A stretch of 64,000 nt of DNA from Paulinella micropora (Eukaryota; Cercozoa; Imbricatea; Euglyphida). Positions 53,602 through 64,000 of this stretch are shown here, piece after piece (position 1 is the stretch's first letter; every line of letters starts with the position of its first letter). The stretch is taken from contig BJOX01000302.1 of the NCBI GenBank assembly GCA_009731375.1, forward strand, positions 332,985-396,984, written 5' to 3'. Under the pieces are notes generated by a model. That model was not told where the DNA came from. It saw only the letters and a list, made by a program, of their open reading frames with translations, and made no database searches. The position numbers and the translations under genes were made by a program.

Positions 53602-53707
53602 TGCGGGGGTGTCATTAGAGCTTATCGTCAATTCTTCGTACTCCCCTCACGGGTGAGACGATGGAGGCGCATGTGCAGAAATGCATCAGCCATTGACAGA
53701 GAAGCAC

Positions 53708-54055
<348 letters not shown>

Positions 54056-55540
54056 CTATTTGTCACGTGACTCATGATGTATGTATGTATGTATGTGTGT
54101 ATTTACCTCTTCTTGCTTCACAATCTTTTTCTTCCTGGGTTCTCTCTTTTCTTTTTCCTTCTGCCAAGGTGTTGGAGCATTTCTAGGTCTCTTCCTTATT
54201 TCACCTATCCCTACGCTCTCTGTCTCTAACTCCTTCAGCTCCAACACCTCAGCAATAATGAGCTCTCTCCATGTTTTGATTGTCTTGCCCTATCACCACA
54301 CCAATGAGACACCGAGAGGAGAGAAACAANNNNNNNNNNTTATCATCACACCAATGAGACACCGAGAGGAGAGAAACAAAAACGAAAACAACCTCAGCAT
54401 CTTTCAGATTGGACCTTGGAGGCAAGGCCTTTTGGCCGCGCTGAGAAATCAGCCAGCTTTCCAGGGCTGGGAGAGACCACTCCATCCAGTGTTTTCCCTT
54501 GGATGGGTGTGGCAATATCTCAACGCTCTCCTCGGGAGGCTGCTCAGGAGGCAGCTCTCCCTCACCAACCTCCCGTTTGCTCATTCAAATCCTTGTCGTT
54601 AGGCAAGCGGATCGACGCTGATTCCAATGTTTCTAATGGTGATAGTGCCACCGTTCACCAAATTTTTCTGGACTCTTTTTCCAACTTGTTTGCTGCAACT
54701 TTGAAGTCATCGTTTGCAGTCAATTTTATATATTTTTTAATGATTCCTTCACGAAACATTAATAAGGATATTCATACTACAACTCAGTATCGTTTTTATC
54801 TATTAAATCTTAATGTAGCGTTCTAAATATTTTTTGTATTCTACCGACCACTTTTATTAGGGAGAACCTACATATGTCTCTGTGTGAGAACAGCAAGAAC
54901 GACAGAGTCTGTATCTGATGTCTCCTTGTGAGCACACAGATACTGATTGGGCTAGAGGGTACGAGACACCTGCTTGAGACCAATAAAATTATTTGTTTTG
55001 TGAAAGAGTTATGAGGGAGCTGTGTTGGAGTATTTGTTTTCGTCTGACGTCCCCGTGTGAGACAGGTCAGTGAAAATTCACTCTGTTGCCTGTGTGGCAA
55101 AGCAGAAAGAAATCACCCTAGTGATGTGGACTCCAAATGTAATGCCCCCAACGATAGCTCGTAAAAAGTCGGTAATACAACCAAACACAGTCCTCAAGAA
55201 TGAGAATGATGTCTCGTTATATTAGCTCAGTGAAGCCAAAAAGGAAAACGGCAACAGACCAGGAATAAAATGGCATCAGGTCCAATCCGGACAAATAATA
55301 CTGAAAAACAAGCTGGTGCACCTGTCACCAGGAAAAGGTACTTTTTACCTGCTATCCGGGGGGTGATGCCTACAGAGTGTTATTATTATTACTTGAACAG
55401 CCTGAGAGTCTTATTTTATCATCATAATATATGATTTGACACAGGTGTGTGATAAAGTAGCACATATTTACCTATCTGCGCCTACATAACAGATTGAGAC
55501 CGAAATTAAACTTTCACTTTTTTTTAACGCAAACACTGTT
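54056..55540. other. AT-rich region without supported genes
   Basis: Contains a short gap (54330-54339) with the same roughly 40-bp sequence on both sides (caccaatgagacaccgagag), probably an unresolved contig overlap. A 136-codon frame (54416-54826) shows no motif. Nothing else supported. Confidence 0.5.
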
Positions 55541-56091
55541 TTAATAAAATACTTTCCATCCGGTAGGATCTGAGTGTGAAGCAGAAGAGATAAACTTGAC
55601 GGAAGTGGTATCTAAGAGATACAATAACGGAAAACAAAATACAGGTAAAGCGTAAAAAAAGAAAAAAATAGAGGAAATACCAAAGCGTGAGAAAGAAAAA
55701 GGGAAAATGAGCGACTGAGAAAAGGGTGACAAAAAATAATATATAAAAAGAAATAAAAAATAAAAGAAAAAACACTCACTTTCAACTTTTCTCAAGTTTC
55801 TTCTGCTCTAGCTCAGTCCATTTCAATTTTATTTATTACTAACTGCATGCCCGAAGCCACAGAAACCTCTACATCCGAAATCTACACAAGCATCCTGATC
55901 CGTCTCGAGCCGGAAAAAGTTAAGCTTAGCTGATTTTTCTTTTATATTAATCCCATCACCTAGTCAACTTCCTAAGTTACGGAAATCTTTTTTGGAAATA
56001 ATCTCTCTTTCAGAGTTTGTGTTAAAAAAAAAAAAAAAGCAAATGCGGCCTGCTTACCATAGTACGCTACGCTAGTGCTTGACTTTCTCTT

Positions 56092-56946
56092 TCAGCCTTC
56101 TTCTGAAGGCAAAAGCAACGCCCTTGCTTCCACGTTTGAAAGGACCTCTCCAGTTTCTACGAAATGAGTCATTTGTTTCATTAGGACCTTTCCTCGTTCT
56201 ATTGCAATCTCGTCACGTGGTATGAGGCTTTCGTCATCTTGCAAGGACTCTGGCCGGTATAGATAACATTCAACAGGAAGATTTTGGTTTTTTGCACACT
56301 CAAGCTGTGCTAACGACTGAAGTTGGATCTCGTTGTCATCAACAAAAACGAACCCCTTCGCATCCTTAACATTCACTGTTTTGTATTCATCACTCTGAGA
56401 GAAAACAGCGTTGGCGAAGATGCGGCTTACGATGACCCCTTTGCTCAGTGCAGAGCAGTAAATAATACCATTAACACACACTGCATCTGTCACTGGGTCA
56501 CAAAGAGTAGAATCCATGGGGAAAGGGCCATGTTTTCCCAGATGAATGCCAAGTGAAGCTAAAGTCTTTTCTGTCTCACGAGCAGTCTCACTGTAACGTG
56601 CAGTGACCCCAAACACCCAACAACCACTCCGCTGAAGGCCTTCGATCACCTCCACCGTTTTCGAGCCCTCCACTGTCCGTTTGGACTTGAGCGCTGCTTC
56701 AAGCAGGCGACAAAAGCGGTTTTTTGTCTGAAAATCTGTAAACTTTCTGGACAAGTATTGCTGGAACATAGCAACTCCATATGGCTGTAAAAGCCATGAC
56801 GGTGCTTTGTTGGTCATGATTAAAGTCTCATCTATGTCAATCCCGATGAAATGTGGTTTTTCTTTGCAATACTTCAGCAAACCCTCAAGAGAATGCAGGG
56901 TGAAAATTTGTGGGTTGTCCACATCGACAGTTGCGAAAGCATCCAT
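56092..56946 (-). CDS. HAD-superfamily protein (DUF2608-like), host-type gene
   Basis: 284 residues from ATG 56946; the frame stays open upstream to 57297 without an ATG and looks coding (three RNN/SP repeats, basic KKKSRRQRK), so an upstream exon is probable. The HAD motif I loop IGIDIDETLIMT (Asp 37, Asp 39) and a late GFVFVDDNEIQ (about 195-205) fit the family's nucleophile and metal-binding acids. TARYSETARETEKTL (about 120) fits motif II with its Thr. The DUF2608 group is known from intracellular bacteria and protists; substrate unknown. Composition matches the AT-rich half, so I treat it as a host gene. Minus-strand ATTAAA lies near 55541-55546. Confidence 0.7.
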   Translation of the reverse strand: MDAFATVDVDNPQIFTLHSLEGLLKYCKEKPHFIGIDIDETLIMTNKAPSWLLQPYGVAMFQQYLSRKFTDFQTKNRFCRLLEAALKSKRTVEGSKTVEVIEGLQRSGCWVFGVTARYSETARETEKTLASLGIHLGKHGPFPMDSTLCDPVTDAVCVNGIIYCSALSKGVIVSRIFANAVFSQSDEYKTVNVKDAKGFVFVDDNEIQLQSLAQLECAKNQNLPVECYLYRPESLQDDESLIPRDEIAIERGKVLMKQMTHFVETGEVLSNVEARALLLPSEEG

Positions 56947-57297
56947 CTTTCTTTCCTGATTGGATTTCACAGATTGCACGCTGCTCTTGCGTTGACGTCT
57001 CGACTTTTTCTTTGCAGCGCTGTGGACTGCATTTTCAAGTTCGTTCGCCCTCTCTGTGTGATTTCGTGGGCTTGAATTATTTCGTGGGCTTGGATTATTT
57101 CGTGGGCTTGAATCGCACAGACTTCCAGGTGAAGTTATGTCCACAGCGTGAGCAGCTTGGTCGGCTTGTACACTTACACGTTCAGTCAAGGCCGAAATGT
57201 TTCTTCCATCTCGCGAACGAGAACGACGACGACGAATCCCACCGTTCAACCTCAAAGACCATGCATTGGAGCCCGGTCGAGCACCACGTCGAGCCTA
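56947..57297 (-). pseudogene. Probable 5' exon portion of the HAD-like gene
   Basis: In-frame upstream extension, bounded by a TAG at 57295-57297. Encodes RRRRSRSRDGRNISALTE and three copies of an 18-bp direct repeat (ttatttcgtgggcttgga family, 57050-57110) translating to SPRNN. Lacks an initiator, so it is an internal or second exon, or a remnant. Confidence 0.4.
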
Positions 57298-57579
57298 GGA
57301 ATTGGAATTTCACTGGAAGTTCTGATGTGAGCATTACAGTTTCGACCTTTTTTTTCTCCAGCGAGTTCAAAGAACTGGGCTCCTCCTTTGCACGATTTGA
57401 CATTGATTCTTATGGAGGAAAGCAGAAGTAGCAGAGAAAAGAGTGCGCTGTAGCAACGAAAGCTGGAGAAATTGCCTGGATTCCCTTTCTTTCCGATGAC
57501 GGTATGCACCATTTTAGTGGCACCGTTCACCCAGCTTTTTCAGCTGTTCTGTCCGGCCCGGCTGGTCTCACTGCAAATA

Positions 57580-58180
57580 ACTCATACTCATACTCATACT
57601 CATACTCATACTCATACTCATACTCATACTCATACTCATACTCACACTCATACTCGCATACTCATACTCACATGCTCATACTTACTCTCAGACTCTTACT
57701 CACAGACTCATACTCACAGACTCATACTCACAGACTTATACTCACATACTCATACTCACATACTCATACTCACATACTCATACTCACATACTCACACTCA
57801 TACTCATACTATACTCACATACTCATACTCATACTCATACTCATACTCATACCATACTCATGTACTCATACTCATACTTTCACACTTTCATTCTCATACT
57901 CATACTCGTACTCATACTCGTACTCATACCCATACTCATACTCATACTCATACTCATACTCATACTCATGCGCATACTCATACACTCACATTCATACTCA
58001 TACTCATACTCGTACTCGTATTCGTACTCGTACTCATACTCATATTCATACTCTCTATCTGTCCATTTATCTATTTATCATACTCATAGCTCATACTCAT
58101 ACTCATACTCTCATACTCATACTCATACTCATACTCGTACTCGTACTCGTATCATACTCATATTTATACTCTCTATGTCT
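57580..58180. repeat. Hexanucleotide (CTCATA)n satellite-like array
   Basis: About 100 units of ACTCAT with variants (ACTCAC, ACTCGT). Frames give Ser-Tyr or His-Thr repeats and are not genes. Confidence 0.95.
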
Positions 58181-58192
58181 TTCTATCTACTT

Positions 58193-58251
58193 ATCTAATC
58201 TATCTAATCTATCTAATCTATCTAATCTATCTAATCTATCTAATCTATCTA

Positions 58252-58344
<93 letters not shown>

Positions 58345-58369
58345 CTATCTATCTATCTATCTATCTATC
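58193..58369. repeat. (TCTA)n microsatellite
   Basis: TCTAA-type units merging into perfect (TCTA)n. Confidence 0.95.
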
Positions 58370-58553
58370 TGCCTTATGTGTGCCCAGCCATACGCCTATA
58401 AGTCACATGCCGAAATAGCGACGGGAAGCACAATCCTGTTCCCTCAGGGTGCCCTTTCTCGCTTGTTGAGCCCGGAATAAAACCCACAGTGCTCTGTCGG
58501 TTTATGCTAGACTGTCGATGTCACAGTCTCGAAACTCCATCTGCTTACTGGGC

Positions 58554-59531
58554 NNNNNNNNNNNNNNNNNNNNNNNNNNNNNNNNNNNNNNNNNNNNNNN
58601 NNNNNNNNNNNNNNNNNNNNNNNNNNNNNNNNNNNNNNNNNNNNNNNNNNNNNNNNNNNNNNNNNNNNNNNNNNNNNNNNNNNNNNNNNNNNNNNNNNNN
58701 NNNNNNNNNNNNNNNNNNNNNNNNNNNNNNNNNNNNNNNNNNNNNNNNNNNNNNNNNNNNNNNNNNNNNNNNNNNNNNNNNNNNNNNNNNNNNNNNNNNN
58801 NNNNNNNNNNNNNNNNNNNNNNNNNNNNNNNNNNNNNNNNNNNNNNNNNNNNNNNNNNNNNNNNNNNNNNNNNNNNNNNNNNNNNNNNNNNNNNNNNNNN
58901 NNNNNNNNNNNNNNNNNNNNNNNNNNNNNNNNNNNNNNNNNNNNNNNNNNNNNNNNNNNNNNNNNNNNNNNNNNNNNNNNNNNNNNNNNNNNNNNNNNNN
59001 NNNNNNNNNNNNNNNNNNNNNNNNNNNNNNNNNNNNNNNNNNNNNNNNNNNNNNNNNNNNNNNNNNNNNNNNNNNNNNNNNNNNNNNNNNNNNNNNNNNN
59101 NNNNNNNNNNNNNNNNNNNNNNNNNNNNNNNNNNNNNNNNNNNNNNNNNNNNNNNNNNNNNNNNNNNNNNNNNNNNNNNNNNNNNNNNNNNNNNNNNNNN
59201 NNNNNNNNNNNNNNNNNNNNNNNNNNNNNNNNNNNNNNNNNNNNNNNNNNNNNNNNNNNNNNNNNNNNNNNNNNNNNNNNNNNNNNNNNNNNNNNNNNNN
59301 NNNNNNNNNNNNNNNNNNNNNNNNNNNNNNNNNNNNNNNNNNNNNNNNNNNNNNNNNNNNNNNNNNNNNNNNNNNNNNNNNNNNNNNNNNNNNNNNNNNN
59401 NNNNNNNNNNNNNNNNNNNNNNNNNNNNNNNNNNNNNNNNNNNNNNNNNNNNNNNNNNNNNNNNNNNNNNNNNNNNNNNNNNNNNNNNNNNNNNNNNNNN
59501 NNNNNNNNNNNNNNNNNNNNNNNNNNNNNNN
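58554..59531. other. Assembly gap bordered by TAGA repeat
   Basis: 978 Ns; the right edge is inside (TAGA)n. Confidence 0.95.
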
Positions 59532-59602
<71 letters not shown>

Positions 59603-59692
59603 TATCAGCTCTGAGTATTCGAAGACATAGGCATCCATTCCACCCTGCCGCCAATCGGCGACTGGGTAGCAGGCTGGGAAGGAGATAGATAG

Positions 59693-59751
<59 letters not shown>

Positions 59752-59797
59752 ACCAAACATGACATATCTATCTATCTATCTATCTATCCATCCATCC

Positions 59798-59853
<56 letters not shown>

Positions 59854-59936
59854 ATCTATATATCTATCTATTACCTACCTACCTATCCACCTATCCACCT
59901 ATCCATCCATCCATCTATCCATCTATCCATCTATCC

Positions 59937-59970
<34 letters not shown>
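59532..59970. repeat. (TAGA)n / (TCTA)n microsatellites around a short unique segment
   Basis: (TAGA)n 59532-59602, unique 59603-59683, (GATA)n 59684-59750, then (CTAT)n with CCAT and CTAC variants 59766-59970, ending exactly where the retrotransposon sequence begins. Confidence 0.95.
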
Positions 59971-59972
<2 letters not shown>

Positions 59973-62900
59973 GGGCCTCCTCGAAAAGAAGAGTCCAAAG
60001 CGCACGTCCATCCGGACTACAAGTCGCAACCCGGCATTATCAACCTGGATTCCACCCACTGTGTTGCCGCCGAGACATACTCCCATTTCGTCCATCGGAC
60101 AAGAAGTGCCCCGAAAGAACCAACCGAAAGAAGAAAACGCCTGGTATTGCCATCAACACCAAGCGAATGGAAAGGCATTGAAGAAGAACTCCAATCCGCA
60201 CTCCCTCTCATCCTCCCCTCCTCTCTCATCAAACGCTTGTCGTGTGACGAAGCAGTAGCGAAATTTGAAAGATATCTCTACGACTTCATATCACAACGGG
60301 TACCTCAAACAAAAACACAAGAACAAACTCATGAGCGCAAAAACCGCCACGTAACCCGGCTCCAAACAGAACTCACGCAAAACCGACAACAAAAACTGGC
60401 CCAAAAGAGACATCTGCGAGAACTCAAAAGGGCAGGTTTGATTCCAGCTGCTGTTGCAAAAAGCCTGCAAAAAACTTGGCGAGTATTATTGAAAACCGGT
60501 AACCGCCTCCGCCGTCGTCTCAAGGAAGCAACTTTAACCTCCGCTCAACGACAAGCTAATACACGCTTCCGATCTGACCCTCATACGTTTGCCAAAAATC
60601 TGTTTCATCCCCCCTCAACCCAAACCACTTGCTCCCTATCCAAAGAAGACTGCGATTCCTACTTTCCCAACCTATACAAAGACGCTAATCGTGAACAAAC
60701 CTACGTGCCCTTACCTGAGATGATTCGCCCACCTCTACCAACTGTCCCCTTTGACCTCAAACCACCGTCCTTCTTGGAAACCAAAAGATCTGTGCTTGCT
60801 AAGCGTAATGGTGCAGCCCCTGGCAGAGATGGTATTAGCTACCTTGTTTACAAGAGACTTCCCACCGCTTTATTTTTCTTACACAAACTCATTGTCAAGT
60901 GTTGGACAACTGATGTTGCTAACAGCTGGGCCCACGCTGCTATCTCCCTCCTTCATAAAGACGGCGATCCACTTCAGGCCTCAAACTATCGTCCGATTGC
61001 TCTGACAAACTGCTCGGGTAAGGTATTTTTCTCTCTGTGGTCAAAACGACTGGAGAGTTTTTTACTGGATAACAAATACTTTGACAGAGCGAAACAAAAA
61101 GGTTTCCTCAGTAACGTTGCAGGATGCCCCGAACACATTGCTGCAACAAAGGCTACCATCAGAAATGCAAAAGATCACTATCGCCAACTGGTCATAGCAT
61201 GGATTGACCTAAAAAACGCTTTTGGAAGCGTAAATCACAACTTGATCCAGTTTGCTCTCTGGTGGTACCACGTGCCCCCTATGTTTGCACGCATAATCTT
61301 CTTATATTACGAACTCTTGGTAGCCACAATCGAAGGGAAAGAATGGTCGTCAGAACCCTTTGTTTTTGCTGTGGGCGTCTTTCAAGGATGCTGCATCTCT
61401 CCTCTCCTTTTCAATATAGTTTTCAATTTACTACTTGACCTCCTATCATCCTTGACCAAAAACAACGGATACCACTTCAAACACAAAAACTCAACGGATG
61501 AAATAATCGTGCACGAAGCTGCCTATGCTGACGACCTCAAACTACACAGCCGATCCACGAAACACTGTCAACATCGTCCATCAACATGATAGACAAATTT
61601 CTGACATGGACCAGAACAATGGCCGCGAAACCGCCCAAATGCAAAAGCCTTGCTTTCAAATATTGGGCTAAAGCCGATGACCGCAAGGGTCTCAAACGAT
61701 TAATGCCGATATCGTTCCCACCTTTCGACCCCGCCCTTACTACTACTGGCAAGCCAATTGACTTCATCGCTGACAAGCCTTTCAAAGACCTCGGATGGAT
61801 TGTCTACCATGACCTCAGCGAAAACGAACAACGAGCAGAAATCCAAAAGAAGTTCATTCTATCTATGCAAGCCATCGATAGCTGCTCGATCAATGGTTTT
61901 ATGAAACTTTGGCTCTACCAACATTATGCTGTCCAGTCACTTGCCTGGCCATTTCTCATTTATGACCTCTGCTTATCTTTCGCCAAAACCCTTGAAAAAA
62001 TTGCGACCCGCTTCCTCAAAAAATGGGCCAATATCTACAAAAGAGCTCTGGTCTCTTGCCTTTACCGCCCACGCTCGAAATTCGGTCTACAGCTCCAGTC
62101 CATCGTCTCTTTTTACCAGCGACTTCAAATCAACCGTGCTCAAATGCTGAAGTACTGCCCAGATAAACACCTCTCGTCCATCTATGCGATGAACCTGACG
62201 AAACACGAAACGTTTCGAACTATCTGGAAACCAGAGCCTGTGCTCGAAAAGCTTGAGGCACAAGTTGATTTTGAATTCAAACATCGAGGCCAATCCGATC
62301 ATCTCGGACTTGGCCATGGTCGCTACCCAAAAGAACATTCCATCACAGACCGCAAAGACAGGATTTTAGAATTAGCTGCTGAGACAATACTTGAGACAAC
62401 CACAGTGCATGATATGGACAAAGCCATGCAAGGGTGCTTTCTTCGTTTTGAAGACGCATGCCCCTTTGACCTCTCCTGGACTCGCCTCATCGGAACCCGT
62501 AATCCCCGTTTAATCTCTTGGGTCATCAACGCAAGCACAAACTCGGTTATTACCCCCGACCTTAGACGTCTGTGGGGAATCATTCCCAACAACAAGTGTG
62601 CTCTCTGTTCTGGTCAAGCACATTTATGTCACATCCTCTCCGGTTGCCATGTTGCCCTAAAACAAGGCCGTTATACCTGGCGTCACGACTCTGTGCTCTG
62701 CACTATTGAAGCTCCCCTTCAAAAACACATCGAGAGCCATAACAAACGCTCCCCTATAGACCAAAATGAATCAAAGTCTTGTGAAAGGGGGCGAGCAGAA
62801 GCCTAAGGGGCAGTCATTTCATCGTCCATCTCTGCTCGACACCGCAAACGATTGGCAGCTCCAAACCCAATACACCGGTTCTGAGCAAGCCTTTCCTGTC

Positions 62901-63606
62901 CACATCTGTGTCACTGACCTCCGCCCCGATATCGTTGTCTGGTCATTGTCTACCAAGAAGTGTATACTGATTGAACTCACGTGCCCGGTCGAGGAAAACA
63001 TCCTTGACGCACGAGCCTACAAGACCAGCCGATACAATGGGCTCAAATCTCAAATCGAGGACAACGGATGGACCTGCCACCTTCGACCAATCGAATGCGG
63101 GGCTCGCGGCATGGTATCGTTCTCTGTTCATCGATGTTTCCGCGCCTTGGGTTTTTCCCATCCCCAATCCAAATCCCTTTGCTTCAAGCTATCGTCCTGC
63201 GTAGCTCGTTGCTCTTTTGCGATTTATCGCTCCTGTGCAGTCAAAAATTCGACTAATCTTCCTCTAGTCCGTATCGGTGACTGCATTCCGTCATAGCAGT
63301 CCAGTGTTGCATAGCCCGGGCTAGGTCCCTTCGGGGGTTTAGGCCTTATACAATGTCATCATTGTAGCTTGCGCAAGCTTACGGTGCTCAAAACACTTGG
63401 ACTAACGGCTTCCTTTTCTTTCCATTCTTCCTTATCCTCCCCACTCTCCATTCCTAGATTGCCTTTTTCTTCAACGTCCTCCTCTTCTTTTTTCCAGAAC
63501 ACAGTCTACCCGTGATTCCCATCCCGGACACATGCACAGTACAGAAATTACTGTTTGATGTGAAACTGCGTTCCTTTGCAAGGACTACATTCCTTTGCGA
63601 CATCTC
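59971..63606 (+). mobile_element. 5'-truncated non-LTR retrotransposon with restriction-like endonuclease (R2/NeSL/HERO type)
   Basis: Coding sequence is open from 59973, directly abutting a (CTAT)n array, with no start codon region or 5' UTR, so the 5' end is truncated. Order: N-terminal basic region, reverse transcriptase, CCHC knuckle, PD-(D/E)XK endonuclease, then a roughly 300-bp 3' UTR ending next to another CTAT/CTAC array (from 63607). Elements with a C-terminal restriction-like endonuclease are usually site-specific. Both flanks being the same tetranucleotide repeat suggests that such repeats are the target. The right end is placed by the start of the microsatellite. Confidence 0.85.
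59973..63296 (+). pseudogene. Retrotransposon polyprotein, two frameshifts
   Basis: Frame 1 (59973-61589) carries the reverse transcriptase: NYRPIALTNCSGKVF (motif 2 region), VIAWIDLKNAFGSVNH (motif A, Asp), GVFQGCCISPLLFNIVFNLL (motif B), and AYADDLKLHSRS (motif C, the YADD active site). Near 61555 the coding shifts to a second frame (to 62806; MIDKFLTWTRTMAAKPPKCK and the zinc knuckle CALCSGQAHLCHILSGC). Near 62785, in a G-run, it shifts to a third frame (to 63296) with the endonuclease: RPDIVVWSLSTKKCILIELT, containing PD and E of the PD-(D/E)XK site. Two frame breaks and the missing 5' end make this copy inactive. Confidence 0.85.
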
Positions 63607-63676
63607 ATCTATCTACCTAGCTATCTACCTACCTACCTACCTACCTACCTACCTACTTACCTATCTACCTATCTAC

Positions 63677-63718
<42 letters not shown>
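63607..63718. repeat. (CTAT)n/(CTAC)n microsatellite
   Basis: Tetranucleotide array directly after the retrotransposon 3' UTR, the same family as the array at its 5' end. Confidence 0.95.
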
Positions 63719-63839
63719 CCACTCTACTCTACTCCTCTCTCACACTCTACTTCTCTCTCAAAAGGAAAAATACAATTTGTTCAACACTCAATGAAACCCT
63801 CATGGTGAAATGGTAATGTAAACGATCTGAATTAACATT

Positions 63840-64000
63840 CCGACATACATAATGCATACATACTCGTACATACATACATACACATACATACATGCATACA
63901 TGCATACATGCATACATACAAACATACTACAAACATACATACGTACGTACATACATACATACATACATACATACATCATAGATAGATAGATAGATAGATA
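63840..64000. repeat. (ACAT)n and (TAGA)n microsatellites
   Basis: ATAC/ACAT-type repeats with ATGC variants, then (TAGA)n running off the window. Confidence 0.9.

Noticed and set aside
54291-54380. Direct repeat of about 40 bp around a 10-N gap
   Set aside because: Identical flanks on both sides of a nominal gap are typical of an unmerged contig overlap, so I do not call a biological duplication.
54416-54826. 136-codon plus-strand frame
   Set aside because: No recognisable domain, crosses AT-rich sequence without coding bias, and lies beside an assembly gap.
57470-58420. Frames of up to 304 codons with Ser-Tyr and His-Thr repeats
   Set aside because: Produced by the ACTCAT hexanucleotide array and (TCTA)n; no unique sequence supports a gene.

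Overview
The window has two parts of very different character. Positions 1 to about 51,140 are extremely GC-rich (mostly well above 65% by eye) and gene-dense. Intron-less reading frames lie on both strands, often as divergent pairs, with short spacers and canonical polyadenylation signals (AATAAA or ATTAAA) at, just after or even inside the 3' ends of genes. From about 51,140 to the end the DNA is AT-rich, gene-poor and full of tri-, tetra- and hexanucleotide microsatellites. It holds one HAD-type phosphatase-like gene and a decayed, 5'-truncated non-LTR retrotransposon with a restriction-like endonuclease. This second part is ordinary eukaryotic nuclear DNA. The change occurs inside an ungapped stretch (48,549-51,821). 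My reading is that the first 51 kb is an integrated large eukaryotic DNA virus or similar giant element, or a chimeric contig. I see no hallmark capsid, polymerase, packaging ATPase or helicase gene, so the viral reading is inference and no family can be named.

Layout of the GC-rich block. 1-2.4 kb: two genes whose N-termini resemble the histone H3 tail, with families of tandem repeats between and after them. 2.7-5.8 kb: three minus-strand unknowns, one possibly a methyltransferase-like fold. 6.4-12.8 kb: a conserved-looking 207-residue protein, an acidic/basic nuclear-type protein, a 462-residue unknown, a short minus-strand unknown, a small Cys-rich protein and a coiled-coil protein. 13-19 kb: a class 3 lipase, a frame-broken small basic gene, a MYND zinc-finger protein, a secreted EGF-like protein and an F-box-like leucine-rich-repeat protein. 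19.4-28 kb: a SMYD-like SET protein, an unknown with C-terminal repeats, a membrane coiled-coil protein, a tiny basic ORF, a Sel1-repeat protein and a large unknown cut by a gap. 28.6-32 kb: a PARG-like plus macro-domain protein flanked by two paralogous small genes. 32.2-47.8 kb: a surface/glycosylation island with two glycosyltransferase-like genes, two giant secreted adhesin-like proteins and a GPI- or membrane-anchored protein. A large inverted repeat sits inside this island. 48.7-51.1 kb: a divergent protein kinase and a Cys-rich protein.

Taken together, the recognisable genes point at host manipulation: chromatin (H3-like tails, SET, MYND), ADP-ribose signalling (macro/PARG), ubiquitin adaptors (F-box/LRR), phosphorylation (kinase), and surface recognition or glycan modification. 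Most other genes have no recognisable family. Fourteen runs of N interrupt the assembly. In the GC-rich block they fall mainly in 5' intergenic spacers next to long poly-C or poly-G tracts.
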